NCBI GenBank assembly: GCA_017893485.1
Contig: JACEHZ010000374.1
Location: 588,001 to 652,000 of the forward strand
Source of the DNA: Hemerocallis citrina
Lineage: Eukaryota > Streptophyta > Magnoliopsida > Asparagales > Asphodelaceae
Direction of reading: 5' to 3'
DNA: 64,000 nt
Part shown: one piece after another, positions 1 through 10,061 of the stretch
How positions within the stretch are numbered: position 1 is the first letter of the stretch
Layout: each line of letters starts with the position of its first letter
The notes under the pieces: generated by a model
The model's input: only the letters and a program-made list of their open reading frames with translations
Told to the model about the DNA's origin: nothing
Database searches by the model: none
Translations under genes and position numbers: made by a program

Positions 1-1022
1 CTCTTTGCTTCAGTTCTAACAGGGTGACACTTGATTTTTCAGCCTTGTAGCTAGTAACGAAGTGTGCGATGAAAAGTTCCTCGAGCTGATCGGAAGAAAA
101 TATTGATTCCGGAGACATGCGTGAATACCATTCCCTTGCTAATACTTTCAGTGTTGCGGGAAATGTTCAACACATGAGTGCATCGGTGGCGTTATAGACC
201 ATCATAAGTATTTTGAAGCCTCGATATGGTCTGTCGGGTCTGATTATCCATTGTAAGATTCGAATTGAGGAGCTTTGAAGTCCCTTGGAACTGGTGCATC
301 GAGGATGGATTTACTGAAAGGTGGTCGACTAGGGCGGTAGGCCCTGCTGGAGTTGTTTCTCTCATTCTTCATCTGTCTCGGACGATTCTCTACTTCTTAG
401 ATCGGCGAAGGACTTGGTCATCCTTCTTTTGGGATACAGTTGAGTTGGCGGATCCTTCATTAGGGGGCAAGCCCAGATCTTGACTCCCTTGGATAGCATT
501 GAGGATGTTAAGCTTGAACTTATCAAATTCGGCCCTAGTGACTGGGGCATTTTGCCCTATGTCCTGCACAAGAAGCCTTTGACTCTCATGAGTTGGTATT
601 CTCATTATCGGGCGCCCCTTGTGAGAGGAGGATCACCTTGATCTCTGTCTAGGGAAATGGGTTCTCTGGTTCATTTGATGTCCCGAACGGGAGGCCTTAG
701 ATCGGGTGCGCCTCTCGTCCAACCTAATTCGTAAGTCGGTTTCTTGTTTCTTGTTACTAATGATATGGCAAAGATCTCTAGACCCCCGTGGGCCTCGCAA
801 AGCCATTGAATCAGTTGAAGCATTATAGAATGAGATGCGGTCGTATTGAGGATGTTGTTCATGTTAGGAGCCCCCCAGTGCCTCTCTGTTGGAAGGAGCA
901 TGATTAGGCTGCCAGGGTGACTGTTGAGGAGGAATCTAATCTTCCATAGAAGGAGCTGGTTGACGAAGAGAGTTGGTACAATGGCTTGAGGCCGCCCCTT
1001 TACCTCTTAGTCTTGGAGGCAT
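1..1022 (-). pseudogene. Tat-type Ty3/gypsy gag remnant (element Tat-1)
   Basis: Minus-strand 5' part of a gag gene, starting at the ATG read from 1022 and running off the left edge. The start follows the primer site by about 30 bases, as in the sister element at 31230. The two copies share the start region and blocks such as NAPVTRAEFDKFKL (near 540) against NAPITRAELDKFKL (near 31720). Several stops and frame changes break it, so only fragments of 60-76 codons stay open. In the intact family Gag forms the virus-like particle. No catalytic domain falls in this part. Calling it Tat type rests on the better-preserved copy at 31230-32430 and 44625-45003. Confidence 0.75.
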
Positions 1023-1048
1023 GGCGACAAGTCTTACTTGCATAGTTT

Positions 1049-1064
1049 CCCACAGAACACACCA
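1049..1064 (-). other. primer binding site of Tat-1
   Basis: On the minus strand this reads TGGTGTGTTCTGTGGG, placed just inside the LTR end at 1068. The sister element has TGGCACCATCAGTGGG at the same place (31188-31203). Both look like decayed forms of a TGGCGCC-type tRNA primer site. The tRNA was not identified. Confidence 0.6.
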
Positions 1065-1067
1065 ATT

Positions 1068-1711
1068 TGTTGCTGCTTATTTCGGTGTGGGAGCAAACAG
1101 ATAATGAGTTAATAATTGATGGAAACTACTAAAAGTCTGACCTATGACCTTGGCTGTTAAAAGCGGTTAGAGCTCCTGAGAATGAATCTGGATTGTTGAT
1201 TGACCACTGTGATCTAAATCCGACGGCTACTGATGCGGCCGACGGATCTGCAAGAAGCCTGAAACGCCGGGGGGAGGCCCCTGTGACAGACCCGCCGACG
1301 CTCAAGTCAGAACCAGAAAGAGAGAAAGATAGTATGGGAGAGAATACTAGCAAATTATTGATTACCTTCTTGCTGTAGAGGGGGAGGGGTGTTTATAGGC
1401 CGGAAAGACATTTCAAGAGATTGATTTATATCCGTTGGATCGATTTAAATTCCTTATCTCTTTCATCTTTTCCCCTCAAGAGATAAGATATCCTTGTTAG
1501 GAAATAAGAGATTTGACTCCTAGCCTTCATGGGCTGGGTATCTCTCCTAGTGGGCCTAGTCTATCACTTTTTATGGGCTTGAAAGAGGCCCATATCTTGT
1601 AGAAGGCCCAGACCTGTAAAAGAGGCCTGTGATGGTTGATCTGTCTGTGGAACCTTTGAGATTAGTGCAGGAATGCACGACTCTGATTTGCTGCGATTTT
1701 TACCATAATAA
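1068..1711 (-). mobile_element. 5' LTR of Tat-1 (644 bp)
   Basis: A minus-strand LTR homologous over its length to 30542-31184 (643 bp) and to the split copy at 4660-9153 (about 648 bp without its insertion). Near-equal lengths and shared ends fix the borders. The inner end reads GCAGCAACA. The outer end is slightly mutated (TTATTATGG, where the others have TGATGATGG or TGATAATGG). A TATA box lies at 1391-1398. It was inserted into the copia relic, because copia coding sequence resumes right at 1712. Confidence 0.8.
1391..1398 (-). promoter_or_regulatory. TATA box of the Tat-1 LTR
   Basis: Minus strand reads CCTATAAACACCCC. The same position in the sister LTR has CTATAAATACCCC (30858). Transcription would run leftwards into gag. 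Confidence 0.6.
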
Positions 1712-2066
1712 AAAAGGTTTAATGCATTGAATAGTACTTTTAGGAAATGGTAAACGTGTCTGTTTTGCAAGACGAAAGATTTGACAAACATCATTATTGA
1801 AGCAAGAATATTATGATCTAATTTGGATAAAAGTTCTACATAAGAACGAGATGGATACCTAAGTCGCGAGTGCCATTTTTCAGCAAATGGTGACGTGGCA
1901 GCAAGGTGGGCACTCGAGGACTCAAAGTAATATAAACCACCACGAGCACTACCTACCCCAACTGTCTTCCTCGAGCTCGCGGGGTCCTGAAAAATGCAAC
2001 CATTGGGATAAAAATTCACTGAACAATGAATTTGAAAGTAAGTTATGAGAAAGACATTAGATTAAA
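1712..2066 (-). pseudogene. Ty1/copia pol relic, GAG-pre-integrase segment
   Basis: Minus-strand coding sequence with the motifs FYPNGCIFQDPAS, GLYYFE and KWHSRLRYPSRS. These match the GAG-pre-integrase region that precedes integrase in plant copia Pol (usual form WHxRLGHPS). It lies downstream of the protease at 2584-2811 in the same orientation. The Tat-1 LTR insertion cuts it at 1712 and a MITE splits it from the protease. The 151-codon frame seen here runs on into the Tat LTR, so its last third is not copia sequence. The gene is dead. Confidence 0.75.
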
Positions 2067-2574
2067 GAGTTTTTCCCACATTGGTCACTAACAAATATAA
2101 AAAATTCCATATGCCTCACTCAAAAAATGATATTTCCATATAACTTATAATATTGATCAATATCAAAAGTATTTTTTTTTATTATCACTCTACTTATGTT
2201 AAATCTTACCCTACATTTAAAAATAACTATTTTGCCTTCCTTTTAGGGTTAGGTTTAGGATTAGGGTTAGGGATCTAGGGTTTAGGGTTCTGGTTAGGGG
2301 TTTAAGGTTAGGGTTAGGGTTAGGTTTAGGATTAGGGTTAGCATTTTAAAAGAGGTTAAAATAGTCATTTTAACCCATAATTTTAAAAATATCACTAACC
2401 CTAAATCTTAACCACTAATTTTAAAAGAGAACAAAATAGTCATTTTTAAACTCGTAGTAAAATTTAACATAAGAAGGGTGAAAGCAAGTCGGTGAGTTAT
2501 ATGGAAATATCAATTTGTGGGTGAGGTATATGGAATTTTCACATTTGTTAGTGACCCCCGTGTGAAATTGACCC
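2067..2574. mobile_element. MULE-type MITE with telomere-like core
   Basis: A 508-bp foldback element. The two ends are inverted copies of each other for about 150 bp. For example GGTCACTAAC at 2087 recurs inverted at 2549-2558, and the ATTCCATAT and ATTTCCATATAAC blocks are also shared. It is flanked by a perfect 9-bp direct repeat TAGATTAAA (2058-2066 and 2575-2583), the target-site size of Mutator-like elements. It has no ORF. It interrupts the copia pol relic, whose reading resumes on both sides. Confidence 0.8.
2242..2341 (+). repeat. interstitial telomere-like repeat
   Basis: About 100 bp of imperfect TTAGGG, TTTAGGG and GGTTTAGG units forming the unique core of the MITE at 2067-2574. 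Confidence 0.8.
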
Positions 2575-2583
2575 TAGATTAAA

Positions 2584-2811
2584 TTTGAAAGTAGGAACAT
2601 GTCGCTTAATATCTGGATTTAAAGTTAACTGGCTGTGATCAACAGGGTCAAGCAAGATGGCCATTTGGCAATTGGATAGATGAGTTACATTTGGATGAAT
2701 CATGAAAAGAGTGAATTGAATGACGCATATGATTAGTGGCTCCAGTATCTATTATCCATTGGCTACTTGAAATAGATAAGAGAGCCATACATGCTGCGTT
2801 AACACTTTGAG
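2584..2811 (-). pseudogene. Ty1/copia protease segment
   Basis: Minus-strand fragment containing WIIDTGATNHM, the active-site motif of copia aspartic protease (D-T-G is read from 2749 to 2741). It lies between the gag part (3637-4540) and the pre-integrase part (1712-2066) in the expected gag-protease-integrase order. The hAT element at 2812 interrupts its upstream side and the MITE at 2067-2583 its downstream side. A stop follows the motif within about 40 codons, so the relic is not functional. Confidence 0.75.
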
Positions 2812-3628
2812 TAGGGTCGGCCCAACACTTATTGAGGCCTAAAGCGAACTTTGAAATGAGGTCTTTTGAAAGCTTATAATAATATTCTGTTATAAATTAA
2901 TATATTTTATAACAAAATAAACAATAAAAATTAACACTAAATTAAGATATTATGGAAATATAGAATTCAAATTAAAAAGAGGAGATTAGAACAATACAAC
3001 CTAGCAGGCTGCGGGAGAATGAGGCATTTCCAGGCTGCCAGCGCTGGTCAGTCGAGCAGGGGAAGCGAGGGCAGTGCGCCAGTCGAGTGAGGGAAGTGAT
3101 TGGAACTGGAAGTCAGAAGGCACAGCCGCGCAGCCGAGTGGCGAGGGCGAGGCCACGACACAGTGGGAGGGGCCGGTCCGGCCTTGGGCAAGGACGACTA
3201 GTAAGTTCTGGCTTTTTGGAGGACTAGTGGACTGGGCGATGCCGACTAGTAAGTTCAGGCAGGCCGCGATCGGAGGCCGCAATCGGAGGAGTCGATCTCG
3301 ACGATGAAAAGAGAGTAGGCGATGAGGTAGACTTAGGAAGAGAGAGACTCAGAGAAGGGCAAGGGCTCAAGTCGGGAGTCTGGAGGGAGATTCAGAAAGA
3401 ATTTCGGGAGAGAGAGAGTTCTGGGTTCTGAGCTTCTGAGAATTATAGAGAATTGGGATTTGAGAATTGGGATCTTGGGAGAGAGAGAGTCGGGAGTCTA
3501 AGAGGCTTTTTGGAAACCAAAGAGTTGTTGGAAACCAAAGAGACAGGCGAAGGTGAAGAGGCGGGAGGCTTTTTCAGTACAAGGCCTAAAGCCCTTGCTT
3601 TGGTCGCTTGGGCCTTGGGCCGGCCCTG
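2812..3628. mobile_element. non-autonomous hAT element, 817 bp
   Basis: The left end reads TAGGGTCGGCCCAA and the right end, inverted, reads CAGGGCCGGCCCAA (12 of 14 match), a common plant hAT terminus. Flanking 8-bp repeats are ACTTTGAG (2804-2811) and ACTTGGAG (3629-3636), with one mismatch. No transposase is seen. The middle (3001-3310) is GC-rich and unlike the AT-rich ends. It is followed by a purine-rich stretch (3310-3500) with many GAGAGA runs. The element disrupts the copia relic. Confidence 0.8.
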
Positions 3629-3636
3629 ACTTGGAG

Positions 3637-4540
3637 TAAACTACCTTTGGCTTAGAAAAGAGACAATTCTTTGGTGTGTCTTTATCCTTGACAATTTTCA
3701 CACTTCGGGAAGCCCACAATATGATAGCAATTTGACTCAAGATGGCCTTCAATTTTGTAATGACTAGTATGGACGAGTTGATAATTTGCGAAAGGGATCC
3801 ACCTTGCGAGATGGAGTAATGTCAATGGGTTTTCTGAAAGGTTTGAAAATAGCAGCAAGAACCCTTCGACGCGCGGGATTAGGTGTTTGAATTCCCCATC
3901 TCTCGTTGTTTTTCCTTTTGTAAGACAAGTGAATAAAATTTCGAAACAAGAGGAAGTTGGTCAACCATGAGTATCTGCCTTCTAAGCTGCCCATAGGACT
4001 CATGCAGCCATGAAGAAATTGCATGGCATTATCTTGCTGAATATAGTCCAATAAGTCCTTTGATGCCCCACAGTGTAGTAAACAGTTACCGAAAAATGTT
4101 CTTGTTTGAATGAAGATATAGTCTGCTTCAATTGAAATTTTATTGGAGCAATGGTTTGGGAATAACGATTTTTAAGGTCATCCCAAATTTTCTTTGCTGA
4201 ATTAGCATATATAAAGGTAGAAGCTAAAGCAGGGGTCATAGAATGCACTAACCACGAACAAAATCATATCTTTTATTCTCCCCTATTGGGAAAGTTTTAA
4301 AGAAAAGGACTCATCTGGCTTTTAAATAGAACCATCAATGAAAGCAGACTTGTTCTTTGCTCGAAGGGCCATTCTCATCGCGCGATACCATGTAGAATAA
4401 TTCTCCATTGACTGGAGGCGAAACCGTGAAAGCCATGGGGTTATCGGAATGATGAAGATAATAAGGTGAACTAGCATCTAAAGCATCAAAGCTTAAAGTT
4501 TTGCAGGCGGATTATCCATCACTTTCATGGGATCAGCCAT
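3637..4540 (-). pseudogene. Ty1/copia gag relic
   Basis: Minus-strand gag beginning at the ATG read from 4540, six bases downstream of the primer site. The first part (4330-4500) has the copia gag N-terminal signature around GENYSTWYRAMRMAL and AKNKSAFIDGSI (Retrotran_gag_3 type). The next part (4000-4250) has AKKIWDDLKNRYSQ and ISSFKQ, typical of the UBN2 gag domain. Frameshifts and stops divide it. Segment 3780-3960 shows no recognisable gag sequence. The copia zinc knuckle expected near 3700 is not clearly present. Confidence 0.85.
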
Positions 4541-4545
4541 GATCT

Positions 4546-4561
4546 CACTGCACTGATGCCA
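4546..4561 (-). other. copia primer binding site
   Basis: Minus strand reads TGGCATCAGTGCAGTG, close to the initiator-Met primer site TGGTATCAGAGC of plant copia elements. It directly follows the LTR end TTTTACA at 4562. Confidence 0.75.
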
Positions 4562-4659
4562 TGTAAAATTTGTATGTGATAACAGAGAAGGAGAAGAAAG
4601 GGAAGTGATGCTCGGAATTGTTGAGAAAGATTTACATTCTATTCACTAAACATATGCTT
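4562..4659 (-). mobile_element. copia 5' LTR remnant (98 bp)
   Basis: Last 98 bases of the copia 5' LTR, ending in ACA next to the primer site. The Tat LTR insertion at 4660 cuts it off. No convincing continuation was found beyond 9153. Confidence 0.6.
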
Positions 4660-5252
4660 TGTTGCTGCTTATTTTCATGTGGGAGCCAAGAAATAGTGAG
4701 TTTATATTTTGAAGGAAACTACTAAATATCTAATCTTTGATCATCGCCGGAAAAAGTGGTTAGAGCTCCTATGATTGGATCTCGATCGTTGATTGAATAC
4801 CTAGATCTAAATCCAACAATTGCTAACGCGATCGATGGACCTGCAAAAAGTCTGAAACACCGGGGATGGCCCCGGCGACAGACCCTCCGACGCTCAAGTA
4901 AGAACCACAAAGAGAAAGAGAGTTTGAGAGAGTGATTTCTGAATACTGATTACCTTCTGACTCAGGGAGGGGGAGGGTATTCATAGGCCGGAGAAATAGT
5001 TAGGAGATTAATATGAATATGTTATCTCCTGTTTGATTCTCCTAATTTCAAGAGATATAATCAGTTATTCTCCTGTCTGGGGATAAAAGATTTGACTTAC
5101 AGCCCTTATGGGCTGAGTGTCTCTCCTAGTGGGCCTAATCGCGTTCAATGGACTTGAAAGTAGTCCATGTCTTGTGAATGAGCATGAAGAAGGCCTGGAC
5201 CTGTAAAAGAGACTCGTTAATGTTAATCTGCGTCACTACAAGAAAATAGTTC

Positions 5253-5415
5253 TACACCGGCATTTTTACTCCAGCGTTTTGGTAGAAACGCCATTGTAGA
5301 GAACAGGTGATTTGGCAGGAAAAAAAAACACAGCTCTACACCGGCGTATGTGAAAAACACCGGTGTATGTACGTATACACTGGTGTTTTAGAGTTAAAAT
5401 GCCGGTGTATGAGAA
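5253..5415. repeat. left subterminal repeats of the CACTA element
   Basis: Repeated CTACACCGGCGT- and ACACCGGTGTATG-like motifs in both orientations. In this superfamily such subterminal motifs are transposase binding sites. Confidence 0.8.
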
Positions 5416-5459
5416 GGATAAGAGAAAAAATATACAGTCTATCGATCTCATTTTTCTTT

Positions 5460-5757
5460 ATTTCTCCCCCTACCCCCAATTTTTCAATCTCTCTTTCCAT
5501 CTCCCTCCTCCCCAATCGAAAACCCCCATCCCATCGCCGCCCCCTACCCCGCCGTCGGCCCTTCCCCCATCTCTGCCCTGTCCTCCACCATCGCCCCTTC
5601 CCCCCATCACCGCCCCGTTCTCCTTCGTCGTTGGGTTAGGGTTTCTTCTCTCGCACTCCAAGTCGAAGCGACAGCTCTCTTAGCCGCTCCCCCTGCCCTA
5701 GCATCGCGCTCCCAACCGTGCTTGTGCTCCCAATCGCACTCCAAGTCGTTCACTTCG
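5460..5757 (+). other. pyrimidine-rich, GC-rich leader-like segment
   Basis: Nearly pure C/T tracts (CTCCCCC, CCATCGCC and similar) followed by a TAGGGTTTC-like stretch at 5637. The composition contrasts sharply with the rest of the AT-rich CACTA and looks like the 5' untranslated region of a plant housekeeping gene. It may come from another captured gene. Open frames here are low-complexity Pro/Ser-rich and are not called. Confidence 0.45.
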
Positions 5758-5789
5758 TCATCTTCGCCTTCTCGTATTTTGCAAAGAAG

Positions 5790-6237
5790 GCTGGACTGTT
5801 GGGAAATCTTTCACTTCTTTCGTATTTTGCAAAGAAGGAGATGGAAGCGGTGGTGGTCCAAATGTTGGGTGTGATCTCGACTTATGCATTGATTGCACAG
5901 CTGGCAATGGCGCAGTCCATGCCGCTACCGCATTTCTTGGTGACGTCGGCGGTGGTTGGTGCGGGCATGGTGTTGAATTTCTTGAATTACTTTGGGTGGT
6001 TGAGCGACGAGATGTGGAGATTGTGGGACGATTTCAACTGTTGGCGGGCTATCTGTTCTCCCTCAGGTTTGGAGTCTGAAATTGAGTGGTGAATTGTGTC
6101 TGGAAAGTTGGATTTGGTTGGGTTTTGATGGGATTTTTTTTATGCAGGTGATGTGGTCGACGTTTGTTCCGTTTGTACCGAATATCATATTGCCGGGGAT
6201 AGTTTCTTGTGTTTGTGCGGTTGCAGCTGTTATTATG
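5790..6237 (+). pseudogene. MEX1: captured fragment of plastid maltose transporter MEX1
   Basis: Two exons of the host gene for MEX1, the chloroplast inner-envelope protein that exports maltose from starch breakdown (family knowledge). Exon one (5790-6066) encodes GLLGNLSLLSYFAKK, then VISTYALIAQLAMAQ and TSAVV, ending GGLSVLPQ. An intron with GT-AG ends (6067-6147) is retained. Exon two (6148-6237) is exactly 30 in-frame codons starting VMWSTFVPFVPN and ending AVAAVIM, before a GT donor. A frameshift near 6034, most simply a 2-base loss, separates WDDF from the GGLSVLPQ frame. About 120 residues of a protein usually near 415 residues are present, so it cannot work as a transporter. Recognition rests on memory of the Arabidopsis family, not a search. 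Confidence 0.88.
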
Positions 6238-8739
6238 GTATGATTCTGATTTCTTTTAATCTGATTTGTGTGGAATTTTGAGGTAACCGATGATGAGATG
6301 AAGATTTGATGTTAATTAGGTTTGCTAATTGGATTTTTGTGGACTTTGTGTATATGAAATAAGTAATCTCCTTTTTGTCTAATAGTTCTCAAAATTTCAA
6401 AAATCTTTTATGATACTGAGTGGTAAGGTAATACTTGATTGCATTGTCTAAGTCTAGGTGTTAATATACTGAGGTATTAGAGGGGATGTGTACCTGAGCC
6501 TACTCGTCACTGAAGGTAATAAAGCCTTTGTCCTGGTTTAGATTTGGGGTTGGCCACATGAATCCTTTCTCCACTAAGCTTTATTGAACCATTCTTTAAA
6601 GTCTTAGAGATAATTTCCTTGTTATCATGCAGGAGCTAGCCCGGTACGTGAGTTAAAACATTCTAAATGCAACCTGAGATGGTCTCTCATTTTTTTTAAA
6701 AAAATTTCCTGGTTTCCCTTATGCCTGCAAATATAATTTTCTTTTGATAAATATGACATTTTAAACAACCCTGAAGAGTTTTAAGACTAGTATGTTACTT
6801 TCTTTCATGACCTTCACCTGCATGGAATTTGGAATTAAAGACTGCTAAAATTATTTCAATTTCTTTTTAGCAACATATCAGACTATAAAATTGTCGGAGT
6901 TGGTTGCCTACTTGTTGTTCTTAAATAGTTGGTCTTTGCAAATTTAACAGTGTCATTGTCTTTAGGCTAATTTATCAAATTATACGCTGAAGTTTACCCT
7001 ATTTTATTGTAAAATACCCTAATGTGCATATAGTTATCCAGAAATTACCTTATAATTTTCAGATTTTATTGTGTAATGCATGTTAGAAAATTGGTGTTTT
7101 AACACCATTTTATGAACCAGTTTTGAGGCAATTTTTGAGTAAGATCCACTATATATTAGTGAGAAGAGATTTTTATGGGTTTTTGTTGTTAAACTCGTAT
7201 ATTTACTTCCTCAAAACGGTTATGGGGTGAATGAGAAATTGTCTTCTTAAGTAAGCTACTTGATGAGAGAAAGTGGGTGGAGAAACTTTAGTCGCAAAAT
7301 ATGTGTTCTTCTTCTTCTTTGCAAAATACGAAAGAAGTGAAAGAAGTGCAAAATATGTTTCTAATGCAAAATTATGCTCTGCATATACATTTAAGTATTA
7401 ATTAGCCAGATGGTATGGGTTTGGTTTAGTTAAAACTTGAAACTTAAAACTACTTTATTTCATATGTCATACTCAGTCGAAGATGTAACTCCAAATCTCT
7501 ATGGATTGCATATTTTATAACGATGGAACTCCGTGTGCATTTTTTTGTTAAGTTGTATAAATGATTCTTATGGATTTCTTTTCATATATGGAGAAATACC
7601 TAAAATGGTAATATGATCTCTGTAAAGCAATTCATTTTTTGATGAAAAAAGGAAGGTTAGCTGGCTTGTTATTCCAGTGTTTGTAGAGCCCTGAATGCAC
7701 ATGCATTCAGGTTCAGTTTTATTTCTCAAATTTCTGGGCATTTTACGAATGTTTAGAAAGGATGCTTTACTGTATTAATAAAGAAATCTTCCTTTACCTC
7801 TCTGCTTAGTATATTTAGTTGCTTCAAATGCAAAAGATGTATGCCGAGCTCTGACTGATTTCAGCCTGCTTGCATAATTGAGTCACTTCTTTTCTTTATC
7901 AGTGAGCAGATCTTTCTTTTTCTCTGTTTAGTCATTTATTTGCTCTATTTTGAGCCTGAGCCTGCTTTGTAATTCATGCAGAGCTTCAGATTGATTTGAG
8001 TGTGCCCCCATAATTGAGTAATTTATTTATTTCTTCGGATTGATTTGAAGATGTAGCACTTGATGCTATTAACTCTTGTGGTGGTATCTAATTTTGTTTC
8101 AAAGCTTCTCTTTTCCACTTAGTGTCCACCCAGAAATGGAGATGAGATGAGATGGATAATGTATCTGAAGTTGCACACTATGATTTTTTTATATAGGAGT
8201 GACTAGTGATGAAATTTTTTTAATCTAAACTTTATATACAATTATATCATGATGTCTAGATGAGTATAAGTTTCTAAGATAATGTTCATGCTTGTTGCTT
8301 GGGTTTGAAAATGAGATTGTTCTTTCTCATTGGTTTTAAGTGATGATGAGATGGATTATGTTACTGAAGTTGCATACTATGATTTACAGAGGAGTGACTA
8401 GTGATGAAATAATCCTGTTTGAACTTATGTTGTGGTTTCAATTGACAGTTATCTCATCAGTATTATAAAAGTATAACTTTCATCTCAGTTAGTATCTTGA
8501 CAGTGAAAATAATCTTTTTCACTCTTTGTAACTCAATATTTTGAACTCTATATTTTGGTTATGAATGTGGTGAGATCACATTATTATGTTTATGAGATTA
8601 CAATTTGATGATATTATACTATTATGCTTCATTCATATATATTATAATGGGTCTCTTTTAGTTTTGCATTTCGTTTTGATTATAAGAGTGCTAAATGGTT
8701 TTTTTTTTTAATTTTAAAAAAAAAAATTTTAAAAAAATA
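6238..8739. other. AT-rich CACTA interior without genes
   Basis: Begins at the donor after the second MEX1 exon and may hold MEX1 intron sequence. No further exon was recognised. It contains two copies, about 200 bp apart, of a stretch with GTGACTAGTGATGAAAT (near 8201 and 8394), and a 29-bp inverted copy of MEX1 exon sequence at 7314-7342. Confidence 0.5.
7314..7342 (-). repeat. 29-bp perfect inverted copy of MEX1 exon sequence
   Basis: Exact reverse complement of 5809-5837, which lies in the first captured exon. A 19-bp part (TCGTATTTTGCAAAGAAGG) also occurs directly repeated at 5772-5790 and 5820-5838. Confidence 0.9.
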
Positions 8740-9056
8740 TAGCTACACTGGTGTTTTTACAAGCGCCGGTGTAGCTTTCAGCAGAAAACTGACAGTCTAT
8801 ACCGGCGTTTTAAAAATGCCGGTGTAGGTGATGGCCGAAAACAATACTTCCAAACGAAACCACACATTCCCCAGCGTTTTTACGACCGTCGGTGTAGTTT
8901 TAACCTATACCGGTGGTCGTAAAAAATGCCGGTGAATGTCCCTAAGCTACAGCGACACACAATTCAGCGACACTTGCACCGGCAATTTATAAAACGTCGG
9001 TGGTATCTACAGCGGGGTTTATAAACGTCGGTAAATATGCAAAAAAACGCCGGTAA
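8740..9056. repeat. right subterminal repeats of the CACTA element
   Basis: Repeated CACTGGTGTTTTTAC-, GCGCCGGTGTAG- and ATACCGGCGTTTT-like motifs in both orientations, matching those at the left end. At least ten copies are visible. Confidence 0.85.
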
Positions 9057-9153
9057 AGACTGTTAGTCTTGTAATGCGTGTAGAAGCTTTAAGAACTGTG
9101 CTGAAACCATACGACCCTGTGAGCCAGATTTACTGTGATTTATACCATTATCA

Positions 9154-9600
9154 TACCCCCCCCCCCACCCCACCCCCACCCCCACCCCCACCTTTTCCGA
9201 AAGACATTTGTTTTTGGAGCTTTTGGGAAGTAGTTCACCTTATTTTCGGAGTTCTGGGTTACAATCTTAGCTTTCAGGGATGATTAGAGATATCTGGAAC
9301 TGGTCAGAAGCTTCTGAAGGCAGTGAATATTTTCCTGGAGTTTTATGAACTTTTCTCAAATTTTTCATATTTTTTTTGATTTTTAATAAATTTTCCCTAA
9401 TTAGTAATTATTTATTCAAATTTTTTATTTAATTATTCCAATTTTTAATTATTTATTAGAAATTTTAATTAATTTTCTGAATTCAATAATTTTTTTTGGA
9501 ATTTTTAATTAAAAATTTTGAATTTTAAATGAATTTTCAGGATTTTTAATTAATTTATCAGCTTGGCACGAATTTTGGAGCATTCTGGCATGTTGATTGT
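9154..9600. other. C-rich microsatellite and AT-rich spacer
   Basis: 9154-9192 is a run of C with scattered A. 9350-9560 is very AT-rich (AATTTTTAATTA-like). No gene, LTR end or terminal repeat was recognised. It resembles the AT-rich parts of the long LTRs in this window but cannot be assigned. Confidence 0.5.
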
Positions 9601-10061
9601 GATCTCGCTCGCTCGTTGATGAGATTGGGTAGCTGCGATGAGGAGGCTGTGATGATGAAGCACCGTGGCTTCATCTGGAGTGTCGATCAGAGCGGGGCTT
9701 GCCCACTGAGCGAGATCGAATGGCCGAGAAGCGAGTGGAAGGGGGATGGCGACGTAATCTCATCTGGCACATTGATTATGAGAAGGCGAGCACTTCTGAA
9801 TGATCCAATGGCTGTTAACGACTGCGAGTACACCCTTGGTCGCTTAACCATTTGGGCGAGCACTGTTCATCTTCTTCATTTTATTTTCTTTGTTTTGGGT
9901 GAGCAAGTCCTATTAGGCGACCACTTTTCTACGATCGAGCAAGGTGATTTGGCGACCTCCCCGTTGAGTAAAGATTTAGGTGAGCTTGGACTTTGGTGAG
10001 GTAGCTTGTGGGCGACCAAGTTCGGCAACCAAGATTGTCGGCGACCAGGTTCGAGAGCAAG
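9601..10061 (+). other. unassigned flank left of the duplicated unit
   Basis: A 127-codon open frame (9616-9999) has no recognisable domain. From about 9880 the GCGACC/GAGCAA repeats of the adjoining array begin. Probably non-coding element sequence. Confidence 0.4.

Larger units (their letters stand above)
5234..9076 (+). mobile_element. non-autonomous CACTA transposon carrying a MEX1 fragment
   Basis: Starts CACTACAAGAAAATAG, the canonical CACTA terminus, and ends TCTTGTAATG (inverted CATTACAAGA). The flanking 3-bp repeat CGT at 5231-5233 and 9077-9079 is the CACTA (En/Spm) target-site size. Both ends hold dense subterminal copies of a CACCGGCGTTTTT/AAAAACGCCGGTG-type motif. Length is 3,843 bp with no transposase found. 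Inside lie a pyrimidine-rich leader-like stretch and part of the host gene MEX1. It interrupts the Tat-3 LTR and is therefore younger than it. Confidence 0.93.
4660..9153 (-). mobile_element. solo Tat LTR (Tat-3), split by a CACTA element
   Basis: Minus-strand LTR of the same family as 1068-1711, in two parts: 4660-5233 and 9077-9153, about 648 bp when the CACTA is left out. Inner end reads TGTTGCTGC on the plus strand and outer end CCATTATCA. The TATA region is mutated (CTATGAATACCC near 4977-4988). No primer site or gag follows its inner end, where copia sequence begins, so it is a solo LTR. No target-site duplication could be recognised. The outer flank is a C-rich microsatellite that may have destroyed it. 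Confidence 0.75.

Noticed and set aside
5307..5683. overlapping open frames of 106-110 codons, both Pro-rich
   Set aside because: They run from the CACTA subterminal repeats into a pyrimidine tract. Low complexity, no domain.
6631..6645. possible third MEX1 exon after CATGCAG
   Set aside because: A short stretch between plausible splice sites, but its codons do not continue the MEX1 sequence.
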